A stretch of DNA of 64,000 nt from TM7 phylum sp. oral taxon 349 (GCA_018127705.1 CP072328.1:372001-436000); one strand, 5' to 3'. Counted from the stretch's first letter, positions 52,548-62,450 are shown. Notes: a model not told the origin generated them from the letters alone. Made by a program: numbers and translations.

Positions 52548-54515
52548 ATGAATCGATTCATTCTTCATTCCGATTATCAGCCGACCGGCGATCAGCCGCA
52601 GGCTATTCAACAGCTTGTTAATGGGTTGCGGTCTGGTGAGCGTGAGCAAACGTTACTTGGTGTAACGGGAAGCGGTAAGACATTTACAATGGCAAATATC
52701 ATTGCTGAACGCAATGTGCCGACGCTGATTCTAGCGCATAATAAGACGCTTGCAGCGCAATTATTTAGTGAGTTTAAGCAATTCTTTCCCGAAAACGAAG
52801 TTCACTATTTTGTCAGTTATTTTGATTATTATCAGCCAGAGGCGTATATTGCGTCGAGCGATACATATATCGAAAAGGATTCGGCAATTAATGAAGAGAT
52901 TGACCGCCTGCGCCATGCTGCGACTGACGCGTTGTTGACGCGCCGCGATGTAATTATTGTTGCGAGTGTCAGTTGTATTTATGGTTTGGGTAGTCCGAGC
53001 GATTATTACGATTTATCAATTACAGTGAAAACGGGCGAGCGGCGCCTGCAGGATAAATTTCTGCGCCAGCTAATGGACATTCAATATCACCGCAACGACA
53101 TTGATTTTGCGCGTGGCACATTTCGCGTGCGCGGTGATGTAGTTGACGTGTTTCCGGCGAGCGGCGAGACGGCATATCGCGTGGAGTTTTTTGGTGACGA
53201 CGTTGATCGGATTACTCATATTGACCCGCTGACGGGCGAGATTATTGATGAGCCAAGCCAATTCACACTATTTCCGAGCAGTCATTATGCTACGCCGAAG
53301 CAGAAGATTCAGGCGGCGATTGAGGGAATCCGCCGCGAATATGATGAGCGTGTGGCGTGGTTTGAGGCGAATGATAAGTTGCTGGAGGCGCAACGTTTGA
53401 CACAGCGTACAAAATATGATTTAGAAATGCTTGAACAAACTGGATTTGTGAAAGGTATTGAAAACTATAGTCGCTATCTAACGAATCGTGAACCAGGCGA
53501 GCAGCCAGCGACGCTGCTTGACTATTTTCCGGACGATTTTTTGATGATGATTGACGAAAGCCATGTGACTGTACCGCAGGTGCGCGGCATGTATAATGGC
53601 GACCGTGCGCGCAAAGAGGTGCTGGTGCAATACGGATTTCGGCTGCCGAGTGCGCTTGACAACCGCCCGCTTCGTTTTGATGAATTTAATCGCCATATCA
53701 ACCAAGTGATTTACGTTTCGGCGACACCGGGTGACTATGAGTTGGAGCGATCGCCTGCACCGGCGCAGCAGGTGATTCGCCCGACAGGTTTGCTTGACCC
53801 TGAAATTAGCGTGCGCCCGACGGACGGGCAGGTTGATGATTTGGTTGCCGAAATCAAAGACCGCATTGATAAAAAGCAGCGCGTACTCGTGACGACGTTG
53901 ACAAAGCGTATGGCAGAAGATCTGTCGAGCTATCTGACGGATATGGGCGTAAAAACAGCATATATTCACAGTGAAATTGACACGTTGGAGCGCGGCGATA
54001 TTTTACGCGACTTGCGTATGGGCGTGTACGATGTTTTAGTTGGTATCAATTTACTGCGCGAGGGAATTGACTTGCCAGAAGTAAGTTTGGTTGCAATTAT
54101 GGACGCCGATAAGGAAGGCTTTTTGCGTAGCGAGCGTTCTCTTATCCAGACGATCGGGCGTGCTGCTCGCCATGTCGATGGCGCGGTTATTATGTACGGT
54201 GATACGATTACCGATAGCATGCGTTTGGCAATTGACGAAACTAAACGTCGCCGTAGTATTCAGCAGGCATATAATCAGGAGCATGGCATTACGCCGCGGG
54301 GAATTACGAAAGCGATCGACGAGGGATTACGCGCGATTATTCCACAAAAAGAGGATGAAAAGCCGAAGCTTGACCTCAAAAAGATTCCAAAAGATGAATA
54401 CGCAAGTTTAGTTAAAGACCTAACAGGGCAAATGAAGCTAGCGAGCGCAAACCTGGAATTTGAACGTGCCGCTGAACTGCGCGATTTGATCGCGGAGGTT
54501 AAACAGAAGATGTGA
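52548..54515 (+). CDS. uvrB: Excinuclease ABC subunit B
   Basis: UvrB of 655 residues for nucleotide excision repair. Walker A GVTGSGKT at residues 38-45; the beta-hairpin region [20 protein letters not shown]; helicase motifs [11 protein letters not shown] and [32 protein letters not shown]. The C-terminal UVR motif that contacts UvrA/UvrC is [15 protein letters not shown]. Leaderless: TGT-TATAAT (52536-52541), 6 bases before ATG. Confidence 0.97.
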   Translation: MNRFILHSDYQPTGDQPQAIQQLVNGLRSGEREQTLLGVTGSGKTFTMANIIAERNVPTLILAHNKTLAAQLFSEFKQFFPENEVHYFVSYFDYYQPEAYIASSDTYIEKDSAINEEIDRLRHAATDALLTRRDVIIVASVSCIYGLGSPSDYYDLSITVKTGERRLQDKFLRQLMDIQYHRNDIDFARGTFRVRGDVVDVFPASGETAYRVEFFGDDVDRITHIDPLTGEIIDEPSQFTLFPSSHYATPKQKIQAAIEGIRREYDERVAWFEANDKLLEAQRLTQRTKYDLEMLEQTGFVKGIENYSRYLTNREPGEQPATLLDYFPDDFLMMIDESHVTVPQVRGMYNGDRARKEVLVQYGFRLPSALDNRPLRFDEFNRHINQVIYVSATPGDYELERSPAPAQQVIRPTGLLDPEISVRPTDGQVDDLVAEIKDRIDKKQRVLVTTLTKRMAEDLSSYLTDMGVKTAYIHSEIDTLERGDILRDLRMGVYDVLVGINLLREGIDLPEVSLVAIMDADKEGFLRSERSLIQTIGRAARHVDGAVIMYGDTITDSMRLAIDETKRRRSIQQAYNQEHGITPRGITKAIDEGLRAIIPQKEDEKPKLDLKKIPKDEYASLVKDLTGQMKLASANLEFERAAELRDLIAEVKQKM

Positions 54516-54563
54516 TGCGCTAAAGCTTAGTCGGTACAGTGATCATTTGTTGACTATGATAGC

Positions 54564-54866
54564 ATGTATGATAGTGTTAACTACTGTTGTGTCCGTTCGA
54601 GAGAAGGGGTAGGAGTCGTGGTGGATATTACTAATCCAGCAAAAACCGGACGACGTTATGAGATCGTTCAAAAGAGAGTTGATATATGCGGAAGCTACAT
54701 CGCTAGCATTGAATCGCATATGAGCGATCTACAGAATCAGCTCGACATGTTTAACCATTGGATTGCTCGCGTCGGTAGCGGTTATGCTAAGGCACGACTG
54801 CAGGTTTTGCGCGACGAGGTACTCTATGCATTTGACTATCCCACAGTCGACCGTGGTTTACACTAA
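54564..54866 (+). CDS. Small helical protein
   Basis: 100 residues from ATG 54564, or 82 from GTG 54618, which has the better Shine-Dalgarno site (GGAG). The helical part IASIESHMSDLQNQLDMFNH and following residues suggest a small coiled-coil protein. No family recognised. A terminator follows closely, supporting a real transcript. Confidence 0.5.
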   Translation: MYDSVNYCCVRSREGVGVVVDITNPAKTGRRYEIVQKRVDICGSYIASIESHMSDLQNQLDMFNHWIARVGSGYAKARLQVLRDEVLYAFDYPTVDRGLH

Positions 54867-54885
54867 GCGGTAAGAGCCGCTTTCC

Positions 54886-54930
54886 GGCGTCCCAAGTGTA
54901 GAATAACCTCTATGCTTGGGGCGCCCTTTT
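54886..54930 (+). terminator. Intrinsic terminator
   Basis: GGCGTCCCAAG pairs with CTTGGGGCGCC (single bulges), followed by CTTTT. A smaller hairpin, AGCGG/CCGCT, lies just before at 54866-54881. Confidence 0.75.
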
Positions 54931-54944
54931 CATATATTTTGCAG

Positions 54945-56711
54945 TTATTCCTGCGATAAAATGTACAGCGTATACGCCGGCAGCGAAAAATGTGCGGTGG
55001 AATCCTTGTCTGTGTGAATGATACTTTGATGTCCGCCGCGAAAATCCTTGCTGTACCCGCGCCAGCTGCTGTTAAATCGAATATGCCATTTGCCGCCGAG
55101 CGGAAATTGCATAGCGTAATGGTCGTAATCGGTGCTGCTGAAATTAGCGATAACAATCACATCGTCGCCTGTGCCGCCATTAACCCAGCGGTGGTATCCA
55201 ATGACAAGCCCGTCGGTGTTAACGTGAAAGAGTGCGGTTGATTGCCCTTGTAGCCCGCCAGTATGTCCGTAGCGGTTGTGTCGCAAATCAAGCAAATGGC
55301 GGTGTGCTGTCACAATACCGGCGTATTTTTCGGTTTTTTGCCATTCAAGCGCCGCCCAATCGTTGAATGAGCCGTCTTGCAAGAACTCGCTGCCTTGCAG
55401 GAGCATTGGAATACCGGGAGACGTCAGCGTAACAGCGTTTGCGAGTAATGTTTTTTCGCGCGCGAAGAGCGTGGCGCCGCCTGCGGGCGCGACAGCTTCG
55501 TTTAGCCGAACTGAGCCGTTAGCGGCAGTATCGTGCGAATCGCTGAAAATTGTACGCGCAAAGGCGTCGCTGCCGTAAGCATGGTTGAACTCATATTGGA
55601 TGCCGTCTAAATTTGGCTGGTCGGTTGATAGCCCGAGCGCGGCGCGTAAAGCATGCGGAAAGCCTAGCTCCCACTGGCTATCAAACCCGCAGCCGCCATC
55701 AAGCCGCGGCGCGACGATCTGCGGGTTACTTGCAGAATCTTCAGCGATGATGAGCGAGTCGGGCTTAATTTTGTGTGCTAACGATACGATATCTTGTAAT
55801 AAGCTCCAGGCATCGCCGATGTCGTAGTCGGGGTCGTTGTCGCGCCCGGCGGTATTGCGCATGTAAATCGTACTATCAACGCGCAAACCGTCTATATGAT
55901 ATTCAGCGAACCACATCGCGACGTTGTCAAGGATGAATTGGCGTACTTCCGGCCGCCCGTAGTCGGGTCGTCCGCCCCACGGCGTATCGCCGCGCTCGTC
56001 ATTATAAAAATAGATGCCGCCGCGATCATTCTCACTCCAGCCGTCAAAGCGCCACAAATCAGTATCGCCGTAAAAATGGTTGTATACAACGTCGAGAATG
56101 ACGCCGATACCGTGCTGATGGCAGGCGCGCACGAATTTCATCAGTCCATGCCGTCCGCCGAGCATACTTTCGACGCTAAAAATATGATTTGGCGCATAAC
56201 CCCAACCGTTGCTAAACGCCATGCTCGTGACCGGCATAAGTTCAATAATATTGATGCCGAGATCGCGCAAGTAATCAAGTTTTTCAATCGCAGAATCAAA
56301 TGTACCTGAGGTCGCGGCATCGGGACGGTTGAATGTGCCAACATGCAGTTCGTAAATAACGTGGTCGCACTTTGGCGGCATTATAAAATTGTCGCCATGC
56401 CAGTCGAATTCATTGTCGACAATTACTGAAAATCCTTTATCGCTTGACGTAATAGCCCGAGCACGCGGGTCATTCTTTTCGAGCAAGCGTCCGTCTGGCG
56501 TCTCAATGATATATTTGTATTGGTGTCCTGGTTCTGCGCCGTGAATCAGCGCAAACCAATAGCCGTCGTCCTCGCTGGTAAGCGGCTGCTTGCCGTTCGG
56601 CGTAAATGTGCCGTCAATGTAAACTTGTTTGGCGAACGGCGCCCACACGCGAAACTCCGCGCCGCCTCTGTGCGTGATGACGCCCAGGTTCTTTTTGATT
56701 TGATGTACCAT
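54945..56711 (-). CDS. GH13 family glucan branching enzyme or trehalohydrolase-like protein
   Basis: 588 residues: N-terminal CBM48-like domain (FRVWAPFAKQVYIDGTF), GH13 barrel and C-terminal beta domain. Catalytic regions: VILDVVYNH, DGLRVDSTIYM (nucleophile Asp), LIIAEDSASNP (acid Glu) and FSDSHDTAANG (stabilising Asp). Overall architecture matches GlgB or malto-oligosyltrehalose trehalohydrolase; I cannot separate them. No other glycogen genes are in the window apart from galU. Promoter TGG-TATAAT (56725-56720) on the minus strand, 8 bases from ATG. Confidence 0.88.
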   Translation of the reverse strand: MVHQIKKNLGVITHRGGAEFRVWAPFAKQVYIDGTFTPNGKQPLTSEDDGYWFALIHGAEPGHQYKYIIETPDGRLLEKNDPRARAITSSDKGFSVIVDNEFDWHGDNFIMPPKCDHVIYELHVGTFNRPDAATSGTFDSAIEKLDYLRDLGINIIELMPVTSMAFSNGWGYAPNHIFSVESMLGGRHGLMKFVRACHQHGIGVILDVVYNHFYGDTDLWRFDGWSENDRGGIYFYNDERGDTPWGGRPDYGRPEVRQFILDNVAMWFAEYHIDGLRVDSTIYMRNTAGRDNDPDYDIGDAWSLLQDIVSLAHKIKPDSLIIAEDSASNPQIVAPRLDGGCGFDSQWELGFPHALRAALGLSTDQPNLDGIQYEFNHAYGSDAFARTIFSDSHDTAANGSVRLNEAVAPAGGATLFAREKTLLANAVTLTSPGIPMLLQGSEFLQDGSFNDWAALEWQKTEKYAGIVTAHRHLLDLRHNRYGHTGGLQGQSTALFHVNTDGLVIGYHRWVNGGTGDDVIVIANFSSTDYDHYAMQFPLGGKWHIRFNSSWRGYSKDFRGGHQSIIHTDKDSTAHFSLPAYTLYILSQE

Positions 56712-56792
56712 TTTCTCAAATTATACCATAAGCGGTTATCTCAGGCAAAAACGATTACCATCTGGCGCAATTTTGCGTTATACTAAGGGTTG

Positions 56793-57083
56793 ATGAGTAC
56801 AATTACTACCGATGATGTGCACCATCTGGCACAGTTAAGCAGTCTGCAGTTATCTGATAGCGAGGTTGAAAATCTACGCACAGATCTCGAAAATATTATC
56901 AACTATATCAAGCAGCTGAACGAAGTCGATACGAGCGGCGTCGAACCGACATACCAAGTGACGGGGCTTGAAAACGTGTGGCGTGGCGACGAAATTGACG
57001 CTGGCAGCGTAACGCCGGAGCAGCTGCTTGATCTGGCGGCAGAACAGAGCGGTCATTGCGTAAAAGTACCAAAGGTGTTGTAG
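56793..57083 (+). CDS. gatC: Asp/Glu-tRNA amidotransferase subunit C
   Basis: 96 residues from ATG 56793; a TTG at 56790 is a less likely start. Typical GatC: VHHLAQLSSLQLSDSEVENL, INYIKQLNEVDTSGVEPTYQ. It stabilises the GatA-GatB complex. TATACT (56779-56784) ends 8 bases before ATG. gatA follows after one base. Confidence 0.92.
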   Translation: MSTITTDDVHHLAQLSSLQLSDSEVENLRTDLENIINYIKQLNEVDTSGVEPTYQVTGLENVWRGDEIDAGSVTPEQLLDLAAEQSGHCVKVPKVL

Positions 57084-57084
57084 T

Positions 57085-58488
57085 ATGAAAATTGCGGAAT
57101 TAGTACAGCAAATCGCGGCGCGTAAAACAACGGCGCGCGAGCAAGTCGAAGCGTCTATTGCTAAAGCACATAGCGTTGAAGAATATCATGCGTTGTTGAG
57201 TTTGACCGAAGAGCGGGCGTTGGCGCGTGCTGACGAGATTGATGCAAAAATTGCGAATGGCGAAGACGCGGGCGTGCTGGCGGGTGCGCCATTTGTGGTA
57301 AAGGACAACTACTTGGCGTTCGGCGCGCCGACGACAGCGGCGAGCAAAATGCTTGAACACTTTAACGCACCGCTGCAGGCGACGGTCGTTGAAAAGCTTG
57401 AAGCGGCAGGAGCAATTTGTATTGGTAAATCAAATATGGATGCGTTTGCACACGGCGGCAGTACCGAGAATTCGGCGTTCGGTGTGACGCACAATGCAGT
57501 CGATACAACAAAGGTTGCGGGCGGCTCAAGCGGTGGATCGGCGGTTGTGACGGCACTTGATGTCGTGCCGTTTGCGCTTGGCACCGACACGGGTGGTTCA
57601 ATTCGCCAGCCAGCTAGCTTCAACGGCGTACTTGGATTTAAGCCAACCTATGGATTGAGTAGCCGCTACGGTGTCGTGGCGATGGCGTCAAGCACCGACA
57701 CAATGGGCTGTTTTGCTAAATCTGCCGACGACATTGCACTAGTTACGAGTGTGATGGCGGGGCACGATCCGCGTGATATGACGACGCTGCCAGATTATTT
57801 TGAAGTGCAGCATGATGCACCAAAAAATCTGAAAATCGGTATCATTCGTGAAACAATGACTGACGACGTCGATACGGATGTGCGTGCGGCAGTGAATAAC
57901 TACGCTGATGCGTTGCGCGCAGCGGGGCACACGGTTGAAATGGTTGCTATGCCGAGCATTAAGCATGCGCTTGCAATTTATTATATCGTTGTGCCGGCGG
58001 AGATTTCGTCGAATTTAGCGCGCTACGACGGAGTGCGCTACGGTCGCCGTGCCGAAGGCGTGAAAACGCTAGCAGAACTGTATGGGCGTTCGCGCGGCGA
58101 AGGTTTTGTTACCGAAAACAAGCGCCGTATTATGATCGGCAGCTACGTGCTGAGCAGCGGATTCTTCGACGCCTATTATTTGCAGGCGCAAAAAGCGCGC
58201 ACGGTGCTTATCAATGAATTTAATGCATTGTTTGAGCAGTATGATTTCTTGTTGATGCCGACCGCGCCGACGCCAGCGTTTGGTATTGGCGAGAACGCGG
58301 ACGATCCGGTGAAGATGTACTTGGCGGACGTCATGACTGTGCCGCCGAGTCTGGCGGGTTTGCCGGCGTTGAGTGTGCCGGCGGGTGTGAATGCACGAGG
58401 GTTGCCGATTGGCGCACAGTTGGTCGGCCGCGCTAAGTCGGATGCGGCGCTGATCGCGCTTGCGGGCAGTATGGAGGCTCGGGCATGA
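57085..58488 (+). CDS. gatA: Asp/Glu-tRNA amidotransferase subunit A
   Basis: Amidase of 467 residues that frees ammonia from glutamine. The Ser-cisSer-Lys triad sits in PFVVKDNYLAF, GGSSGGSAVVTALDVVPFAL and GTDTGGSIRQPASFNGVLGF. Standard length. Ammonia passes to GatB for making Gln-tRNA(Gln) or Asn-tRNA(Asn). Overlaps the next gene by 4 bases (ATGA). Confidence 0.96.
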   Translation: MKIAELVQQIAARKTTAREQVEASIAKAHSVEEYHALLSLTEERALARADEIDAKIANGEDAGVLAGAPFVVKDNYLAFGAPTTAASKMLEHFNAPLQATVVEKLEAAGAICIGKSNMDAFAHGGSTENSAFGVTHNAVDTTKVAGGSSGGSAVVTALDVVPFALGTDTGGSIRQPASFNGVLGFKPTYGLSSRYGVVAMASSTDTMGCFAKSADDIALVTSVMAGHDPRDMTTLPDYFEVQHDAPKNLKIGIIRETMTDDVDTDVRAAVNNYADALRAAGHTVEMVAMPSIKHALAIYYIVVPAEISSNLARYDGVRYGRRAEGVKTLAELYGRSRGEGFVTENKRRIMIGSYVLSSGFFDAYYLQAQKARTVLINEFNALFEQYDFLLMPTAPTPAFGIGENADDPVKMYLADVMTVPPSLAGLPALSVPAGVNARGLPIGAQLVGRAKSDAALIALAGSMEARA

Positions 58489-58904
58489 ATAGCTTCGCGA
58501 TTTGGTTTATTCTGATTGCTATTTTGATTTTGGCGGTCGTTGGGATTTTGTATTTGGCGTTTGCGCGCGCCACGCCAAAACTTAACGTAACGAGGTTTCG
58601 CACGCAGTGGTTAGCGATCGAGAATAGTTTTTCAAAAAGTAATCCGGCGAGCTGGCACGTTGCAATTTTCAATGCCGATAAACTCGTTGACAAAGCTCTG
58701 CGCGAAAGCAGATACAAAGGCGAGACGATGGGCGAGCGTATGAAATCGGCGCAAGACGCTTGGTCGCATCCGAATCATATTTGGGGCGCACACAAAATTC
58801 GTAATCGCCTGGCGCACGACACCGAGGTAAAACTTTCGCACGATCTCGCCCTGCGCGCATTATCAGCCTATAAACAAGCATTGAAAGATTTAGGAGCGAT
58901 TTAA
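58485..58904 (+). CDS. Membrane-anchored HEPN-like protein within the gat operon
   Basis: 139 residues: one N-terminal transmembrane helix (about 5-27), then a helical domain. RNRLAH (residues 106-111) matches the RNxxxH pair of HEPN RNases, and lies on the second of two long helices (KIRNRLAHDTEVKL ... LALRALSAYKQALKDLG), as expected for that fold. It is tightly packed between gatA and gatB with 4- and 1-base overlaps. Ribonuclease activity and target are inferences; it might be an inactive HEPN. Confidence 0.7.
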   Translation: MNSFAIWFILIAILILAVVGILYLAFARATPKLNVTRFRTQWLAIENSFSKSNPASWHVAIFNADKLVDKALRESRYKGETMGERMKSAQDAWSHPNHIWGAHKIRNRLAHDTEVKLSHDLALRALSAYKQALKDLGAI

Positions 58905-60415
58905 TGGCAGCATCCGCAGAAATATTGCAGAAATATGAAATGACAATCGGCATTGAGTGTCACGTCCAACTTGCGACTGATACGAAATTATTTAGCCCAG
59001 CAGACAACGATGCGCGCGATGCAACACCGAATACTAAAGTTCATCCGATTGATTTTGGGCTGCCGGGCATGCTACCGGTGTTGAACCGGCGTGCTGTTGA
59101 TTTAGCGATTCGCGCCGGAAAAGCTCTTAACGCGCCGATTGCGAACGTGTCGCGCTTTGATCGTAAGCACTATTTTTATCCTGACCTGCCGAAAGGTTAT
59201 CAGACAAGCCAAATGTACCAGCCGATTATTCTTGCCGGCTACGTTGATGCGCCGCTTGAGGATGGCGCGGTAAAACGCGTGCGTATTGAGCACGCGCACA
59301 TGGAAGAAGATGCGGGTAAGTTAACACACCACGATAACTATTCGCTCGTTGATTTGAACCGCGCTGGCACGCCGCTTATCGAAATTGTGTCTGAGCCGGA
59401 TATGCATTCGGCGGCAGAGGCGCGCGCCTATGCGACAGAGTTGTACCGTTTAATGACATACGCAGGCGTGACATATGGTGATTTATACCATGGTAATATG
59501 CGGTTTGACGTAAACATTAGTATTGCGCCAAAAGGCTCAACGACGCTTGGCAAGCGCGCCGAGGTGAAGAATCTGAATAGTTTTCGGAGTGTTGAGCACG
59601 CTGCGCAATATGAATTTGAGCGCCAGGTTGCATTAGTTGAAGCGGGCGAGCCGGTTGTGCAGGAAACTCGCGGTTGGAACGACGACAGAGGAGTAACGAC
59701 GAGCCAGCGTAGCAAGGAAGATGCGCAAGATTATCGTTATATGCCCGACCCCGATATTCCGCCGATCGTTTTGACTGATGAAGAAATTGCTGATATTCAA
59801 GCCGGCATGCCGATGCTGCCGGGCGAATACCGCGAGTCGTGGGCTGACCTATCTCTTGATAAATCGGTAGTCGATACGATTTTAGGCCACCAGGAAGTTG
59901 CCGATTTGCTGCAGCAAACGTATCGCCTGGCAGATTCGGATCAAGGCGGTGTGCTGAGCGAGTTGGGCGTGGATAAACAAGTCTATGCGGCGCTGATGCG
60001 CCGGATCTTCAATTGGTTTGCGTCAATGCCTGATGAAATGATTGATCTTGCGCGTATTCGGTCTGGCTTGGTTGAGTCGCGCCGTCTCGTCCAGTTGGCG
60101 CTGTTGGCAGAAAAAAACGAAATTAGTTCAAGTAATACCAAAGAGGTGTTCCTCTTCTTGTTTGACAAATCGTCTGTCGGCAAGATGCCGCGCGACATCG
60201 CTAAAGAAAAGAATTTATTGCAAGTTTCGGACGAAAGCGCTATTGCTGTTATTGTTGACGAGGTAATGAGTGATCCTGCAAGCGCGGCTTCTATTGCCGA
60301 TATTAAAGCTGGTAAAGATAAAGCCATCGGCTATCTTGTCGGTCAAGTTATGAAGCGATCAAGAGGACAGGCGAACCCAAGCTTGGCGCAGAAATTAATT
60401 CGAGAGAGGCTATAA
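58904..60415 (+). CDS. gatB: Asp/Glu-tRNA amidotransferase subunit B
   Basis: 503 residues: kinase/transamidase domain (MTIGIECHVQLATDTKLFSP, FGLPGMLPVLNRRAVDLAIR, RKHYFYPDLPKGYQ, HMEEDAGKL, DLNRAGTPLIEIVSEPD) and C-terminal tRNA-binding YqeY-like domain. Together with GatC and GatA it corrects misacylated tRNA. The stop directly precedes galU. Confidence 0.97.
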   Translation: MAASAEILQKYEMTIGIECHVQLATDTKLFSPADNDARDATPNTKVHPIDFGLPGMLPVLNRRAVDLAIRAGKALNAPIANVSRFDRKHYFYPDLPKGYQTSQMYQPIILAGYVDAPLEDGAVKRVRIEHAHMEEDAGKLTHHDNYSLVDLNRAGTPLIEIVSEPDMHSAAEARAYATELYRLMTYAGVTYGDLYHGNMRFDVNISIAPKGSTTLGKRAEVKNLNSFRSVEHAAQYEFERQVALVEAGEPVVQETRGWNDDRGVTTSQRSKEDAQDYRYMPDPDIPPIVLTDEEIADIQAGMPMLPGEYRESWADLSLDKSVVDTILGHQEVADLLQQTYRLADSDQGGVLSELGVDKQVYAALMRRIFNWFASMPDEMIDLARIRSGLVESRRLVQLALLAEKNEISSSNTKEVFLFLFDKSSVGKMPRDIAKEKNLLQVSDESAIAVIVDEVMSDPASAASIADIKAGKDKAIGYLVGQVMKRSRGQANPSLAQKLIRERL

Positions 60416-61330
60416 ATGATGAAACGACCAACTAAAGCTATTATTGCTGCTGCCGGATTCGGTACGCGCTTTTTGCCACAAACTAAGGCAATGCCAAAAG
60501 AGATGATGCCGCTCATTGATAAGCCGATTATCCAGTATGTAGTTGAGGAGCTGGTTGATGCGGGTATTAAAGATATCATTATTGTGGGGAGCGCGAGCAA
60601 GCGTGCAATTGAAGATCATTTTGACTTACCGAACGAAGATCTGCTTGCAAATCTGCGTGCTGGCGGTGATAAGAAAAAACCATTGCTTGATCAGGTTGAG
60701 GCGATCGCAAACCTAGCAAACTTCGTTTATTTGCGACAGAAAGGCGCATACGGCAACGCGACGCCGATTCAGTGTGCGGCGCATTTGATGGGCAGCGAAC
60801 CGTTTATCTACACTTGGGCGGACGATTTTTTTGTCAGCCGGCCAGGCGTTACGAAACAGCTGATTGAGACGTACGAGCGCTACGGCGGCAGTGTACTTGC
60901 GTGCAAACGTGCCGAGAAGGACGATGAGTATGACAAGTACGGTTTTGTTAGCGGCACGGCAGAACAGACAGGTGAGGTTAAAGTCGATCGCATTATAGAA
61001 AAACCTGGTAAAGCGAATGCGCCGAGCGAACTCGGCAGCGTAAGCGAATTTCTGTTTACACCGGAAATTTTTGATTATCTAGAAAAAGCACATACCAGCT
61101 TTGACGGGCACGGAGAGTTTATGATTCAGCCAGTGGTGCAGGCAATGATTAACGATGGATGGGGTGTGTATGCGCGTGAGATCATCGACGGCAGATTTTA
61201 CGATACCGGCGATAAGCTTGAATATCTGAAAACGATGATTGACTTCGGACTTGATCATCCCAAACTCGGCATAGCACTTCGCGAACATTTGCTGCGGCGC
61301 GTGGCAGAATTATCTGAAACACCTGAGTAG
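60416..61330 (+). CDS. galU: UTP-glucose-1-phosphate uridylyltransferase
   Basis: 304 residues. Makes UDP-glucose for glycans. Nucleotide motif AAGFGTRFLPQTKAMPKEMM, then IDKPIIQYVVEELVDAGIKD, LRQKGAYGNATPIQCA, and active-site Asp in YTWADDFF. Second ATG at 60419 is an alternative start. Last gene of the gat operon by position. Confidence 0.95.
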   Translation: MMKRPTKAIIAAAGFGTRFLPQTKAMPKEMMPLIDKPIIQYVVEELVDAGIKDIIIVGSASKRAIEDHFDLPNEDLLANLRAGGDKKKPLLDQVEAIANLANFVYLRQKGAYGNATPIQCAAHLMGSEPFIYTWADDFFVSRPGVTKQLIETYERYGGSVLACKRAEKDDEYDKYGFVSGTAEQTGEVKVDRIIEKPGKANAPSELGSVSEFLFTPEIFDYLEKAHTSFDGHGEFMIQPVVQAMINDGWGVYAREIIDGRFYDTGDKLEYLKTMIDFGLDHPKLGIALREHLLRRVAELSETPE

Positions 61331-61334
61331 ACTT

Positions 61335-61363
61335 TTGCATATTTTTGCAAAATGCGCTATAGT
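61335..61363 (+). promoter_or_regulatory. Promoter of the small membrane protein/YtxH unit
   Basis: TTGCAT (61335-61340), 17 bases, TATAGT (61358-61363). The -35 lies in an inverted repeat, TTTTGCA/TGCAAAA (61333-61352). Same elements as the padR promoter. Confidence 0.6.
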
Positions 61364-61416
61364 TATAGGCGTAACCGTTTTGGTTTGTCATTAATAAAAT
61401 AAAAAGGAGCGTGCGC

Positions 61417-61656
61417 ATGGTATGGGCGCAAGTACTAGTCATTATTTTGTCGGTATTTTTGTCGGTATTTTTGTTGCTGGCGATTGTGCTGGCAATAAAG
61501 CTTATTAAGTTAACCCGGCAAATTAAGCGCGTCACCGATGTAGCGGAGCGTACGGCGGTGAAATTCGAGACTATCGCTGGAAATGTTGCGGCAGTTACGT
61601 CGCCGATGGCACTATTAAAAATCATTTCAAGGTTTGTTAAACGAGTAAAAAAATAA
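61417..61656 (+). CDS. Small single-helix membrane protein
   Basis: 79 residues from ATG 61417, behind AAGGAG; GTG 61411 is an alternative. One long transmembrane helix (LVIILSVFLSVFLLLAIVLA) followed by an amphipathic, basic segment ending in KIISRFVKRVKK. It resembles the YtxH/DUF948-type partners. The YtxH gene follows after 10 bases. Confidence 0.75.
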   Translation: MVWAQVLVIILSVFLSVFLLLAIVLAIKLIKLTRQIKRVTDVAERTAVKFETIAGNVAAVTSPMALLKIISRFVKRVKK

Positions 61657-61666
61657 AGGAGGAATT

Positions 61667-61993
61667 ATGTCAAAAGGTAAGTTTGCACTTGGAGCATTGT
61701 TTGGAGCGGTCGCTGGCGTGATCGCTGGTGTGCTGACTGCGCCAAAATCAGGCAAAGAGACGCGTGCTAATCTAAAAGCAAAAGCGGACGAATTGAAAAA
61801 AGATACCGATAAGGCAGTCGACGAAGCCAAGAAAAAAGGTGAAAAAGTCTATAAAGACACGAAAAAACATGTCGAGACGGCTGTCGAAGAGGGGCGCAAA
61901 ACTGTCGATGATTACCGCGAGCGTGCTGGGCGTGCAGCTGCGAGTGCAAAAGAAGAATTTAGCAAAAGCGCGCGTGAAGCGCAAAAAAAGTAG
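61667..61993 (+). CDS. YtxH-like stress protein
   Basis: 108 residues. The YtxH N-terminus (GKFALGALFGAVAGVIAGVL, then TAPKSGKETR) forms one membrane helix, followed by a long Lys/Glu/Ala helix like LEA or apolipoprotein segments. Role in stress tolerance is only by family. Shine-Dalgarno AAAGGAGG. Confidence 0.9.
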   Translation: MSKGKFALGALFGAVAGVIAGVLTAPKSGKETRANLKAKADELKKDTDKAVDEAKKKGEKVYKDTKKHVETAVEEGRKTVDDYRERAGRAAASAKEEFSKSAREAQKK

Positions 61994-62022
61994 CAGCAGA
62001 ACTCTTGCCGTTTTGACTGTAG

Positions 62023-62050
62023 GCGCCGGCGTTAATTCCGGCGCATTTTA
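62023..62050 (+). terminator. Intrinsic terminator
   Basis: GCGCCGG (62023-62029) and CCGGCGC (62038-62044), then ATTTTATT. Confidence 0.82.
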
Positions 62051-62085
62051 TTGTGAAAACGATCCATTTCGCGTACACTAGGGCT

Positions 62086-62379
62086 ATGACAAAACAACAA
62101 AATATCGTGAAACGGATCGTCCAGAAAATCGCGCATGATAACGAAGTCGGTGCGCGCAAGGGCGTGCTTGAGGATTTGTTTAACGACTTTAATACGAACC
62201 GGGCGCAGGTTTATAAATTTAATTTTATACGCGGCATATTTTTCGGGCTTGGATCGGTGCTGGGCGGCACAGTGCTGATTGCGGGCGCTATTTGGCTGCT
62301 GAATCTAACAGGACAATTCATTCCGGGCATCGCAGGGTTTGTTGATGAAATCGTACGAATCGTGCAGGCGCGCCACTAA
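62086..62379 (+). CDS. DUF5665 membrane protein
   Basis: 97 residues from ATG 62086; the longer frame at 62053 is upstream of the TACACT -10 box (62074-62079), which ends 6 bases before this start. The NFIRGIFFGLGSVLGGTVLI segment and WLLN are characteristic of DUF5665, with one or two membrane helices. Function unknown. Confidence 0.85.
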   Translation: MTKQQNIVKRIVQKIAHDNEVGARKGVLEDLFNDFNTNRAQVYKFNFIRGIFFGLGSVLGGTVLIAGAIWLLNLTGQFIPGIAGFVDEIVRIVQARH

Positions 62380-62450
62380 AGTATCGTTGATTTTACTACA
62401 AAGAAGCTCGTGAAACCGCCAGGCAAAAGCGGTATAATGAAAAGTAATCT

